Position numbers and translations under genes: made by a program
The notes under the pieces: model-generated
What the model saw: the letters and a program-made list of their open reading frames with translations, nothing else
Told to the model about the DNA's origin: nothing
Databases searched by the model: none
Shown here: one piece after another, positions 1-7,051 of the stretch
Layout of the letters: every line of letters starts with the position of its first letter
How positions within the stretch are numbered: the stretch's first letter is position 1
NCBI GenBank assembly: GCA_938012815.1
Contig: CALLVV010000008.1
Location: forward strand, 1 to 12,142
Length of the DNA: 12,142 nucleotides
Reading direction: 5' to 3'
Source of the DNA: an uncultured Propionibacteriaceae bacterium
GTDB lineage: Bacteria; Actinomycetota; Actinomycetes; Propionibacteriales; Propionibacteriaceae

Positions 1-42
1 AATCGTCAAACGCCAGCGCTGTAGGGCTGGCGTTTGACGATT
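1..42 (-). terminator. Perfect 17-bp hairpin downstream of ABC ATPase gene
   Basis: Positions 1-17 (AATCGTCAAACGCCAGC) are exactly complementary to 26-42, leaving an 8-nt loop. The hairpin lies about 60 bp past the stop codon of the minus-strand ABC ATPase gene and is the second hairpin its transcript would meet. The outer ends are A/T (AAT...ATT) but the window stops before any long T tract could be seen. I infer a terminator, possibly bidirectional, since the gene to the left is not visible. It could instead be a copy of a dispersed palindromic repeat. Confidence 0.55.
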
Positions 43-44
43 AA

Positions 45-71
45 GCTGGCTTTCCGGTCAAGAAAGCCAGC
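45..71 (-). terminator. Second hairpin (10-bp stem) just after ABC ATPase gene
   Basis: GCTGGCTTTC (45-54) pairs perfectly with GAAAGCCAGC (62-71) around a 7-nt loop. It starts about 29 bp after the ABC gene's stop codon and on the minus strand is followed by TTAAT, so it reads like a short intrinsic terminator. The flank at 70-79 (GCGTTTGACG) repeats an arm of the neighbouring hairpin at 30-39, so the two structures can compete for the same partner (4-13). Confidence 0.5.
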
Positions 72-99
72 GTTTGACGTCGCACGCCATTCCGTCCGG

Positions 100-1512
100 T
101 CACGCCCCCCGGGTGGCCTCGGTGGCGACGGCCTTGGTGTCCCATTCCTCCCGGATCCCACCGTCAGCCATCACGAGCACCCGGTCGCTGAACTGGTGCA
201 GCTCCCGTTCGTCGCTGGTGAACAGCAGCACCCCGACGCCGCGGCCCGTGATCTCCTCCAGGAGACGCACGAAACGTTCCCGGGTGGCGATGTCCAGGCC
301 GTCGGTGGGCTGGATGAGGATCATGATACGGGCGTTCTGGCTGGCGATCTCCTGCATCTGCTGCCAGCGACGCTGACCGGTGGACTGCACGGGGCGGTGC
401 AGGATCTCGCTCATCCGGTCCTCCGACTCCTTCAACAGGAGCAGGATCCGTGTGGTGTCCTCGATGGCCTCGTCGTCGACGTCGTCCTCGCCGTCGAGCA
501 TGACGATGTTGCGGGCCGCGTGGGCCTCGCTCTCCGGGTCGAGCATGTTCGTCAGCACCGCGATGCCCAGCGACGGCAGGTCGCGGGGGGCGGTGATGCG
601 GGCGGGGCGGCCGTCGACGGTCAACGAGGCCATGTAGGCGGGACGTTTCCCGATCAGCGCGTCGCGCACGTCCTCGACACCTGAGCTGCGGGAACCGGTG
701 AAACCGAGCACCTCGCCCCGGTTCAGTTGGAAGGAGACCGGCTCGGTGGTGCACTCCAGGCCGACGACGTCCATCACGACATCGGCGGTGGCGTTGGCGC
801 GTCGCGGCGTGATCTCGATGACGGACCCGAACATCGCCTCGGTGAGCTGGTCGACGGTGGTGGTTGCGGAGTCGAAGATCTGCTCGACCTTGCCGTCGCG
901 CAGTACAGCAACCCGGTTGCACAGCCGCAGCGCTTCTTCCAACTGGTGGGTGATGTAGAGGACACCCCGGCCCTCCTCGACCGTCCGGTTCAGGGCGTAG
1001 CGCAGGTCCTCCAGCTCCTCGGTGTTGAGGGCGTTGCTGAGTTCGTCGATGACGATGACCTCACGGGGGTCGGCGAGCATGCGAACCACCTCGGCCATGC
1101 GGCGTTCCGTGTGGCTGAGGCCTCCGAGCCGGTGGGTGGGGGACAGGGGGATCCCGGTTTCGGAGAGAATTTTCTTGGCCCGGGTCATCAGCTCCGCGAG
1201 GCTGTGGCGTCCCTCGACGTGCCGGAACATGGCCTCGACGACGGTCAGTTTCGGGTCCAGCTCGTTCTGGGGGTCGATGAGCATGATCTGCCGCGGATCC
1301 CACGGCCCGCCCGAGAGGCTGGCCACCCCCTCGTCGGCCGAGGTGTAGCCGGCGATGATCGAGGCCATGGTGGACTTCCCAACGCCGTTGGGGCCGACTA
1401 TGCCGAGCACCTCCCCGTGTCGGAGATCGATGTCGACCCCGGTCAGCACCTCAAGCCGACCGAAGGACTTCCGCATCCCTCGGACCGCCAGCAGCGGCTC
1501 TTTATCCCACAT
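100..1512 (-). CDS. Sugar-type ABC transporter ATP-binding protein, two NBDs, second degenerate
   Basis: The protein (470 aa) has the tandem two-domain layout of RbsA/MglA-type ATPases, which power import of sugars or nucleosides with a separate permease and binding protein at the membrane. Domain 1 is intact: Walker A GPNGVGKST (40-48), signature-like LSHTERR (132-138, where the family usually has LSIGEQQ), Walker B VIVIDE (152-157) and switch histidine H189. Domain 2 looks catalytically dead. Its P-loop position reads GSRSSGVED (273-281) with no GKS/T, the signature is STGQRR, and the Walker B end reads ILIQPTDGLD where LDEPT is normal. The start is ATG at 1512, with GAGG 5 nt upstream. An in-frame TTG at 1542 lacks a well placed ribosome site. 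No permease or binding-protein gene adjoins it: 430 bp of non-coding DNA lies upstream and two hairpins follow. It may be an orphan ATPase, or its partners lie to the left. The substrate cannot be told. Confidence 0.88.
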   Translation of the reverse strand: MWDKEPLLAVRGMRKSFGRLEVLTGVDIDLRHGEVLGIVGPNGVGKSTMASIIAGYTSADEGVASLSGGPWDPRQIMLIDPQNELDPKLTVVEAMFRHVEGRHSLAELMTRAKKILSETGIPLSPTHRLGGLSHTERRMAEVVRMLADPREVIVIDELSNALNTEELEDLRYALNRTVEEGRGVLYITHQLEEALRLCNRVAVLRDGKVEQIFDSATTTVDQLTEAMFGSVIEITPRRANATADVVMDVVGLECTTEPVSFQLNRGEVLGFTGSRSSGVEDVRDALIGKRPAYMASLTVDGRPARITAPRDLPSLGIAVLTNMLDPESEAHAARNIVMLDGEDDVDDEAIEDTTRILLLLKESEDRMSEILHRPVQSTGQRRWQQMQEIASQNARIMILIQPTDGLDIATRERFVRLLEEITGRGVGVLLFTSDERELHQFSDRVLVMADGGIREEWDTKAVATEATRGA

Positions 1513-1517
1513 GAATA

Positions 1518-1521
1518 CCTC
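1518..1521 (-). promoter_or_regulatory. Ribosome binding site (GAGG) deciding the ABC ATPase start
   Basis: GAGG on the minus strand lies 5 nt before ATG 1512. It supports this start over the upstream in-frame TTG at 1542, which would put this motif inside the coding region. Confidence 0.6.
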
Positions 1522-1865
1522 GTAGTTGTCATCCGTCCACAACGCGAAACGGTTTTCCTCGGCTCCAGAACGGGTTCCAGGTAAGTTCCTATCCTGGCGG
1601 GGGTGCCTTGGTGATCCGACTCTAAGGTATGGTCGAGTCAGCTCCCGTGTGGCGAACCTGTCCTTGGTTAACTGAGATTCCGCAGACAGGACCTTACCGC
1701 TGCTTTGCCCGTCCCGCTAACCGAATCAGCAAACCAGGGCAATTTTTTCTTCAACAATGCTCAAGTTTGCCTGTCGGCCAACCGGATGACGCGACCAATG
1801 GTTTTTTCCGTGTCCGTCACCGGGCCAGGGGCGGTGTGAAACCGGGGAACGGCGACGGGCCCGAC

Positions 1866-1890
1866 CCTCACGTTCGTCGTGTCCGTGAGG
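1866..1890 (-). terminator. Possible weak terminator after MFS pair
   Basis: CCTCACG (1866-1872) is complementary to CGTGAGG (1884-1890) with an 11-nt loop, about 50 bp past the stop of the second MFS gene. It has no T tract, so it is a candidate only. Confidence 0.3.
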
Positions 1891-1941
1891 TTGGCAGGCG
1901 AATCGCGCCCGATGGGGCGACGAAGCGGCGGACAGGGGTGG

Positions 1942-3180
1942 TCATGGGCCTTCGACGCCTGACGACGTTTCCCGGTTCCGGGAGATGACCGCCAGGACGA
2001 GGCCCGTGATCAGCAGGAGCAGGGAAAACCCCGGGAACGCGTGGAGTCCGACCTGTGAGTCGATTCCGACCGCCACCAGCGAGTGGGCCAGCAGTAGGGG
2101 CATTCCCACACCCATACCGTTCGCGATGATCTGGGCCGTCTGGAACAGGCCGCTGAGCAGTCCCGGCAGATTTCTGGCCGTGGGTCGCAGCAGGGTGAGC
2201 AGTTGGTCCAGGAGACCGAGCCCGGTCCCTGCGGCGGTGATCGTCACGCCGAGTACGGTGAGGGTGTCGGGGAAGGACAGCTGGGGCAGCGCGATTGCCG
2301 CACCGGCCACAGCGATCAACCAGGCGAGCCGGGTCACCTCGCGTTTACCGGCGATCGCTCCGCCGAGGATGAAACCGGCGGCCAGGCCGATCATGCTTGG
2401 AATTTCGATGAGTCTGTACTGGTAGGTGCCGATGTACATCCCTGCTGGGGGTGTGATGATCACCCCCAGATAGAACTTGATCGCGTACAGAAAAGCTCCG
2501 AAAAGCAGCGTTTGTGCCAGGGCGAACCGTTTCCTCAGGGAACGGCGCGGCCGTGCCGGTGGGGTGATCGCGACGTCAGACGGGGAAGGGGGAAACGCCA
2601 ACCAGCCGAGGAGCGCCGGGAGAAGAGCAACCACGGGCGCCAGGAGCAGCGTCATTCTCCACGCCGACTCCATGTCGATGGGAAGCAACTCGACGGTCAC
2701 CGCGAAGAGGCCGTGGAAAGCGCAGATCAGGCCGACGAGCATCCCGTGGTTCCTGGGAGACAGCTTCGTCACGGCCGAGAGCGCCGCGGGAAGCAATGCG
2801 GCGAACCCTGCTGCTTGGATGAACACGGCGATCAACAGGAAACCTGCGGAAACCGACCAGGCTGTCGCGAAGGTGCCCAGTGCCCACAGGAGGATCCCGC
2901 GGATGTAGGCCGAACGCGGCCCGAAACGGTCACTGACGAAGCCCCAGGGGATGAAGCCAAGCGCTGTTGCCACCGGGTACAGGCGGTCGAGCACCTCGCC
3001 CAGGAGGACCGGGTCCGGTGAAGATGGGTCGAGTTGGGCCTCGAGAGCATACCTGCTTGCCCACAGGAAAACTGTTTCCGCGCAGTAGGCGAAGGCGACG
3101 CTGAACAGGATCAGGGCGATGTACAGTATCCGCCGATCGTTCGGCAACGTCGTCTGTTGGTTTCGCTGATACACAATCAT
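1942..3180 (-). CDS. MFS transporter, second of a coupled paralogous pair
   Basis: A 412-aa hydrophobic protein with about 12 membrane segments, the usual size for a major facilitator superfamily permease driven by an ion gradient. The conserved loop 2-3 motif is present as SDRFGPR (83-89). A charged, proline-rich linker around the middle of the chain (PPARPRRSLRKRF) fits the cytoplasmic loop between the two six-helix halves. It resembles the gene just upstream across its length: IPW..., DR(F/Y)GPR, LLGWLA, LFQ.AQ and GLVLAV all recur in the same order. The start is ATG at 3180, overlapping the upstream stop as ATGA, with GAGG 8 nt before it. A GTG at 3234 would extend it 18 residues into the upstream gene and is less likely. 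Coupled translation suggests the two proteins are made together. Substrate unknown; drug efflux and metabolite export are both possible. Confidence 0.82.
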   Translation of the reverse strand: MIVYQRNQQTTLPNDRRILYIALILFSVAFAYCAETVFLWASRYALEAQLDPSSPDPVLLGEVLDRLYPVATALGFIPWGFVSDRFGPRSAYIRGILLWALGTFATAWSVSAGFLLIAVFIQAAGFAALLPAALSAVTKLSPRNHGMLVGLICAFHGLFAVTVELLPIDMESAWRMTLLLAPVVALLPALLGWLAFPPSPSDVAITPPARPRRSLRKRFALAQTLLFGAFLYAIKFYLGVIITPPAGMYIGTYQYRLIEIPSMIGLAAGFILGGAIAGKREVTRLAWLIAVAGAAIALPQLSFPDTLTVLGVTITAAGTGLGLLDQLLTLLRPTARNLPGLLSGLFQTAQIIANGMGVGMPLLLAHSLVAVGIDSQVGLHAFPGFSLLLLITGLVLAVISRNRETSSGVEGP

Positions 3181-4502
3181 TCCGGTTGCCTCGTGTTTCG
3201 TGGCTGTGACAATTGTGTCGGGTGGCTCTTCCACTCTTCGCCGTCTCGTTGTGCCGCAGCCCGTTCCCTCGGTTTCCTCACCGCCACAACGAGTCCCGCC
3301 ACCAGCAGGGCCAGGGAGTACCCCAGGAAAAGGTGGCCCCTTGCCTCCGGGGAGACGACCTCACCCAGCGTGAGAATCAGCGCCACGGGCAGCCCGATCC
3401 CCACCCCGTAGCCGAGGTTCTGGGCCACCTGGAAAAGAGCGGAGGCCCGGAAGGTCCGGTTCCCGTCCGCGAGACGCAGCAGCGCGACCAGCTGTCCCGA
3501 CAACCCGATTCCGAGCCCCACCGAGGCCAGGACGGAGCCGGTCAGGACGGCGATGCCGGAGGGAAGCAGCGGAACCGAGGCCATGACCGGGCCCGGCGCG
3601 GCGATCACCCATCCCAGCACGGTTTTCCTGTGGCCCCCGGGGAACACGGCTCCCGCGATGAAACCGACGGCCAATCCCGCGGCGAAGGGGAAGTCAACCA
3701 TGCCACTGTGGGCTCGTGCGTACTCGGTGGAGTCACTCAGACGGAGCGCACCGTGATGCGCGGCGAAGGACAGTTCCAGGTGAATCCGGACCCCTGCCAG
3801 CGCGGCGCCGAGCAGCAGGATCTGGAACACCGCGCGGCCTCTCCCTGCTGGGCGCTCCGGTGGGGGATCGTCGTCAGAGCCGGCTGTTGCGGGGCCGGAA
3901 GGGATCGCGAGCCATCCGAGAAGCAGCGGCGGGATCGCGGCTCCGGAGACCAGGATCAGTGTCGTTCTCCAGTCCGTCGACCGGGTCAGCAGGTCGGCGA
4001 TCAGCGATCCCGGCAGGTGGAGAAGCGCCGGGAAGGCGACGACCACTCCCGTGAGGAACCCTCCGGGCCGCGGCTGGGCGGATGTGATGACGGTCAGCGT
4101 GGCGGGTATCACCGCCGCCACCCCGGCTGCCTGGAACGCGTAGCTGGTGAGCAGGAATTCCATCGACCCCGACCAGCTTCCCGCGAGCACCCCCAGCGCC
4201 CACACGAGCAGGCCGCCGACGTAGGGCAGCCGCGGCCCGTAGCGGTCGCCGAGCAGGGCCCACGGGATCAGGAAGAGGGTGCAGACCGCCACCTGCAAGG
4301 CTGGGAGCATCAGGGTGGATCCGGTCAGGGTGTGGGTGCCCGGGCCGGGCGGGAGGAAACTCTGCTGGGCCCGCTGCACCACCCGTCCGAGGATGCCTTG
4401 CGCCAGGAACACGATCACGACCCCGAACAGGACCGCCGCGACGTCCAGACCTTGCCGTGCGTCGGGGGAGGTCGCATCCTGGACGGGTGGGTTCGTGGTC
4501 AT
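3177..4502 (-). CDS. MFS transporter, first of a coupled paralogous pair
   Basis: A 441-aa integral membrane protein of the major facilitator superfamily, with about 12 hydrophobic segments. The loop 2-3 motif reads GDRYGPR (85-91). A hydrophilic linker rich in Asp, Pro, Gly and Arg (GSDDDPPPERPAG) separates the two halves. The late part (FQVAQNLGYGVGIGLPVALIL) has the glycine-rich pattern common in DHA-type efflux permeases, but this does not fix a substrate. The start is ATG at 4502, because GGAGGAG lies 8 nt upstream. A GTG at 4607 would add a 35-residue Pro/Gly-rich stretch without family features. The stop overlaps the start of its paralogue downstream. No regulator gene is adjacent. The short hydrophilic C-terminal tail (about 30 residues) is encoded by the overlap region. 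Confidence 0.82.
   Translation of the reverse strand: MTTNPPVQDATSPDARQGLDVAAVLFGVVIVFLAQGILGRVVQRAQQSFLPPGPGTHTLTGSTLMLPALQVAVCTLFLIPWALLGDRYGPRLPYVGGLLVWALGVLAGSWSGSMEFLLTSYAFQAAGVAAVIPATLTVITSAQPRPGGFLTGVVVAFPALLHLPGSLIADLLTRSTDWRTTLILVSGAAIPPLLLGWLAIPSGPATAGSDDDPPPERPAGRGRAVFQILLLGAALAGVRIHLELSFAAHHGALRLSDSTEYARAHSGMVDFPFAAGLAVGFIAGAVFPGGHRKTVLGWVIAAPGPVMASVPLLPSGIAVLTGSVLASVGLGIGLSGQLVALLRLADGNRTFRASALFQVAQNLGYGVGIGLPVALILTLGEVVSPEARGHLFLGYSLALLVAGLVVAVRKPRERAAAQRDGEEWKSHPTQLSQPRNTRQPE
3189..3192 (-). promoter_or_regulatory. Ribosome binding site (GAGG) inside the upstream MFS gene
   Basis: GAGG lies 8 nt before ATG 3180, within the last codons of the first MFS gene. It sets the ATGA-coupled start of the second MFS gene. 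Confidence 0.55.
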
Positions 4503-4510
4503 CTCTGCGT

Positions 4511-4517
4511 CTCCTCC
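4511..4517 (-). promoter_or_regulatory. Strong ribosome binding site (GGAGGAG) of first MFS gene
   Basis: GGAGGAG on the minus strand ends 8 nt before ATG 4502. It is the best match to the anti-Shine-Dalgarno sequence in the window and decides the start over GTG 4607. Confidence 0.7.
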
Positions 4518-4591
4518 GGGGGGCGCGATGAGTCCGGTCGGGCCGTGTACCGGTGATCCGGTGCCGGGACGCGTCTCGCCCGGGGTGGCGG

Positions 4592-4629
4592 ACCGGCTGG
4601 TGGTCACCGCATTCTTGCACCCAGCCGGT
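4592..4629 (-). terminator. 9-bp inverted repeat between glycan operon and MFS pair
   Basis: ACCGGCTGG (4592-4600) is exactly complementary to CCAGCCGGT (4621-4629) across a 20-nt spacer. It begins 12 bp after the stop of the WbqC-like gene. Placement suits a terminator for the glycan operon, but there is no T tract and the loop is long, so an operator for the MFS genes is an alternative. Confidence 0.4.
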
Positions 4630-4640
4630 TCACGACCCCG

Positions 4641-5306
4641 TCACCACCAAGGATCGGCGCCCGAGGCCAGGTGGTCGAGCATGCTCAGGCCGCCGATGAA
4701 GTCGCCGTGTGGCTGGGGGTAGGGGGTGGGGGTGAAGGAGTGGTAGTCCAGCGCGATGTCGCGTTCCGCGAACACCGACTTGTCCAGGTAGTTGCGACCC
4801 GACGGGCCCGACAGGTAGACGTCCCCACCGAGTTCTGCGGTGATGGCGGCCAGTAGTTCCGACGCCGTCCCCGTCGCCTTCAACTCCGAGGCACGCACCA
4901 GCCTCGTCGGGATCTCGTAGTGGTCGCGAAGCCGGGTGATGAGGTCGACGCACAGATCGGCCAGCTTCGTCGTCCCACGGGCGTGGACGGCCTCCAGCAT
5001 CGCCCTGACCGCCTCGAACCCGGGGCAACGCCCGTACAGGGCCCGGAGGGTCTTGATGTGGTCGCTGCGCCAGGGTTTCAGCTCATTGGTTTCGACCTCG
5101 TTGGTGGGCTGCCCCATCCTGCCCTTGGTGTGGACCGGCACCGTCAACCATTGTGGACCGTTCGGTCCCTTGATCTTCACCCGGTTCTGGAACCCTCCCT
5201 TGGTGAAGGGCACCGTGTCCAACAGGACGAAGACGTCCGCCCTGGTCATCTTGTCGAAGTAGCCCGTCCAGGGCGCGAAGTTCGGTTGGTGGATGGTGAC
5301 GATCAT
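4641..5306 (-). CDS. WbqC-like family protein
   Basis: The 221-aa protein opens with IHQPNFAPWTGYFDKM, the hallmark start of the WbqC-like family, followed by FVLLDTVPFTKGGFQNR and WLTVPV, also typical of it. Family members sit in O-antigen and other polysaccharide clusters and are thought to take part in making or transferring modified sugars, but I know of no firm biochemical role. No signal peptide or membrane segment is visible, so it should be cytoplasmic. It is the last gene of the operon and starts 9 nt after the PIG-L stop codon, with a modest GAGAG site about 6 nt before ATG 5306. Length is close to the usual size for the family (roughly 220-240 aa), so it looks complete. Confidence 0.85.
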   Translation of the reverse strand: MIVTIHQPNFAPWTGYFDKMTRADVFVLLDTVPFTKGGFQNRVKIKGPNGPQWLTVPVHTKGRMGQPTNEVETNELKPWRSDHIKTLRALYGRCPGFEAVRAMLEAVHARGTTKLADLCVDLITRLRDHYEIPTRLVRASELKATGTASELLAAITAELGGDVYLSGPSGRNYLDKSVFAERDIALDYHSFTPTPYPQPHGDFIGGLSMLDHLASGADPWW

Positions 5307-5315
5307 GGTTGGCTC

Positions 5316-5957
5316 TCACAAAACGATGCGGATCAGTTCGAACGCCTCGGCCCAGTCGTGCTTGACCTGGAGGCCGCGGACCTGGGCCAGGGACTCGTGG
5401 AAATCCTTGGTGAAGTACGCCCTGCCCATCTCGAGCTGCGAGGTGTACCTCGTCAGGGCGTCCCACTTCTTGTCGAGGTGACGTTTGTCGAGGGTCACGA
5501 ACGCTGATGTGGAGAACGTGATGTGGTTCCACGGCAGTTCGTAACCCAGCAGGGTCTTGTGCTTGAAGGCCCGCATCGCCTCGTCGTGGATGGTTGCGTG
5601 GTCCTGGTGCAGGTCGGCGCCGGAGGGGATCAGGATCCATTCCGGGTTTATGCGGCGCTCCATCTCCACCATGTTCTCCAGCACCTCCTGGCGGTGGTAG
5701 CCGAGTTTGCGCACCGGGTAGTGCATGATCTGCCGATTCTCCGGTTTCACCCCGAGCACGTCGAGTGAGGCGTGGCACTCGTCGGCCAGCCGTGTCGGGA
5801 CGGAGCCGTCGGGAAGCGACTCCTCGGCCGTCGAGAACACGGCGACGTGCAGGTCCACCCCCGCCTCCAGCCACTTGGACATTGACCCGCCCGCGCCGAG
5901 CTCGGCATCGTCGGTGTGCGGGGCGAGGATGAGAATCCGTTCGGGAACGATCAGCAC
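5316..5957 (-). CDS. PIG-L family (LmbE-like) N-acetyl-sugar deacetylase
   Basis: The 213-aa protein carries the zinc-site signature APHTDDAELGAGG (12-24), where H14 and D17 are expected zinc ligands and D16 the likely catalytic base. It also has HQDH (117-120), the HxDH element that supplies the third ligand. Relatives remove the acetyl group from GlcNAc-linked substrates (PIG-L, MshB, BtrD). Here the neighbours suggest an N-acetyl sugar on a glycan intermediate. No signal peptide is seen. The start is GTG at 5957, only 2 nt after the glycosyltransferase stop (TGAcaGTG). With no good ribosome site of its own, it probably depends on termination-reinitiation from the gene before. The precise substrate is unknown. 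Confidence 0.87.
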   Translation of the reverse strand: MLIVPERILILAPHTDDAELGAGGSMSKWLEAGVDLHVAVFSTAEESLPDGSVPTRLADECHASLDVLGVKPENRQIMHYPVRKLGYHRQEVLENMVEMERRINPEWILIPSGADLHQDHATIHDEAMRAFKHKTLLGYELPWNHITFSTSAFVTLDKRHLDKKWDALTRYTSQLEMGRAYFTKDFHESLAQVRGLQVKHDWAEAFELIRIVL

Positions 5958-5959
5958 TG

Positions 5960-7051
5960 TCAGAGACTTTCATAGCAGGACAGGAGCTTTCTCAGCTCGA
6001 TGTCCCAGTTGTACGTGTGGAGGATTGCCTGCCGGCCGTTCTCACCGATCCGGGCGGCCTCGTCGGGGTTTTCCAGCAGGTGGGTCAGGGCGGCGGCGAC
6101 GGCGTCGGTGTTGAAGGGGTCGACGGTGATGCCGCAGTCGTGGTCGGCGACGATCCGCTGCCACAGCGGGAAATCGGAGGCGATGAAAGGCAGGCCGCAG
6201 GCCATGTACTCGAACATCTTCGTCGAGTAGCCCTCGACGTAGTTGCTGATCGGATGGTCCAGCACGAGCCCGACCCGGGCATCGCGCAGCCCGGCCACGA
6301 CCTCGTCGCGCGGCAGGGGACCCGGATGGCGGACGTGCCGCCAACCAGGGTGCGTCTCGGCCTGCTCCCGGAGCTGTTTGAACTTGCCCGCCAGCAGGCC
6401 CGTGACGTCGTCGGGAAGACGCTCGAAGGCGGTCAGCATCTCGAACAGACCCTGCTGCTCGGACAGACCACCGACGTAGATGAATGCGTTGGCGCGTTCG
6501 TGGAAGGGCGTCTCGTTGTGTTGGTTCGCCAGCCCCTTCTCGGGGAAGTTCTGCACCACGACCGTCTTGTGCGCCGGGAACTTCTCGGCTATCGACGGGG
6601 TGGCGGCGACGATGGCGCTCAACGCCCTGCCCGAGACGCCTTCCAGCACCCGGGTGATCCCCGAGAGCGGTTTCTTCAACCAGCCCGGGATCCAGGTCTT
6701 GTTCATGATCTGCAGGGGAACGTCCTCGTGGACGTCGTAGACGACCTTCTTGCCGCACAGCCGCAGCGCCAGCCCGACCCCCATCAGCTCGGGGTCGTGG
6801 AAGTGGTAGATGTCGGCCCTCTCTCGAAGCGCCCGGAAGAAGATGGCCCACGTCTTGCGGAGGATCCGGTCGATGCGGCCGCGTGGCGCACCCAGCCCGA
6901 TCACCCGCACCCCCGCCACCTCGGTGTCGCCGTCGTGGCAATTGATCAGGGCGACGTCATGACCCGCGGCCGCGAGGGAGGCGCACTCCTTGTAGGTGAC
7001 GCGGGTGTCATGGACGTCGTGTACGGACGAGAGATGACGGACCCTGCTCAT
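5960..7051 (-). CDS. GT4-type (GT-B fold) glycosyltransferase
   Basis: The 363-aa protein has the features of retaining GT-B glycosyltransferases of family GT4. The N-terminal half contains YHFHDPELM (82-90) and VVYDVHED (103-110), and a FIYVGGLSEQQG segment (190-201) opens the donor domain. The donor site holds the E-x7-E motif, E273 to E281, in EGYSTKMFEYMACGLP. It would move a sugar from a nucleotide donor to a lipid or glycan acceptor at the cytoplasmic face of the membrane. No transmembrane helix is evident. The ATG at 7051 overlaps the stop of the dehydrogenase gene (ATGA), so translation is coupled. Donor and acceptor cannot be read from the sequence. The uronic-acid product of the preceding gene is a plausible donor by context only. 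Confidence 0.88.
   Translation of the reverse strand: MSRVRHLSSVHDVHDTRVTYKECASLAAAGHDVALINCHDGDTEVAGVRVIGLGAPRGRIDRILRKTWAIFFRALRERADIYHFHDPELMGVGLALRLCGKKVVYDVHEDVPLQIMNKTWIPGWLKKPLSGITRVLEGVSGRALSAIVAATPSIAEKFPAHKTVVVQNFPEKGLANQHNETPFHERANAFIYVGGLSEQQGLFEMLTAFERLPDDVTGLLAGKFKQLREQAETHPGWRHVRHPGPLPRDEVVAGLRDARVGLVLDHPISNYVEGYSTKMFEYMACGLPFIASDFPLWQRIVADHDCGITVDPFNTDAVAAALTHLLENPDEAARIGENGRQAILHTYNWDIELRKLLSCYESL

Larger units (their letters stand above)
1513..1941. other. 429-bp gene-free region with A/T-rich tracts and inverted repeats
   Basis: I find no convincing gene here. The stretch should hold the promoter and leader of the ABC gene (minus) and the 3' end of the MFS operon. Two T6 runs (about 1743-1748 and 1802-1807) break the otherwise GC-rich sequence. 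TAAGGT (1623-1628) pairs with ACCTTA (1691-1696), and CCTGTC (1657-1662) pairs with GACAGG (1685-1690). The two right-hand arms are contiguous, so a folded leader RNA on the minus strand is possible. I could not match it to a known riboswitch. No promoter could be assigned with confidence. Confidence 0.5.

Noticed and set aside
1590..1700. TPP riboswitch, from GGGGTGCC and CTGAGA on the plus strand
   Set aside because: The motifs are in the wrong order and spacing relative to GAACCTG, and no plus-strand gene follows.
1629..1988. Plus-strand open frame of 119 codons in the gene-free region
   Set aside because: It has no ribosome site, its composition is unlike a folded protein, and it runs into the 3' end of the MFS gene on the other strand.
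1942..4502. Mobile-element origin of the MFS pair
   Set aside because: No transposase, terminal repeats, target-site duplication or tRNA is seen nearby.
3213..4556. Long plus-strand frame (447 codons) antisense to the first MFS gene
   Set aside because: It is a shadow of the high-GC MFS gene: rich in Gln, Arg and Gly, with no hydrophobic core or family motif.
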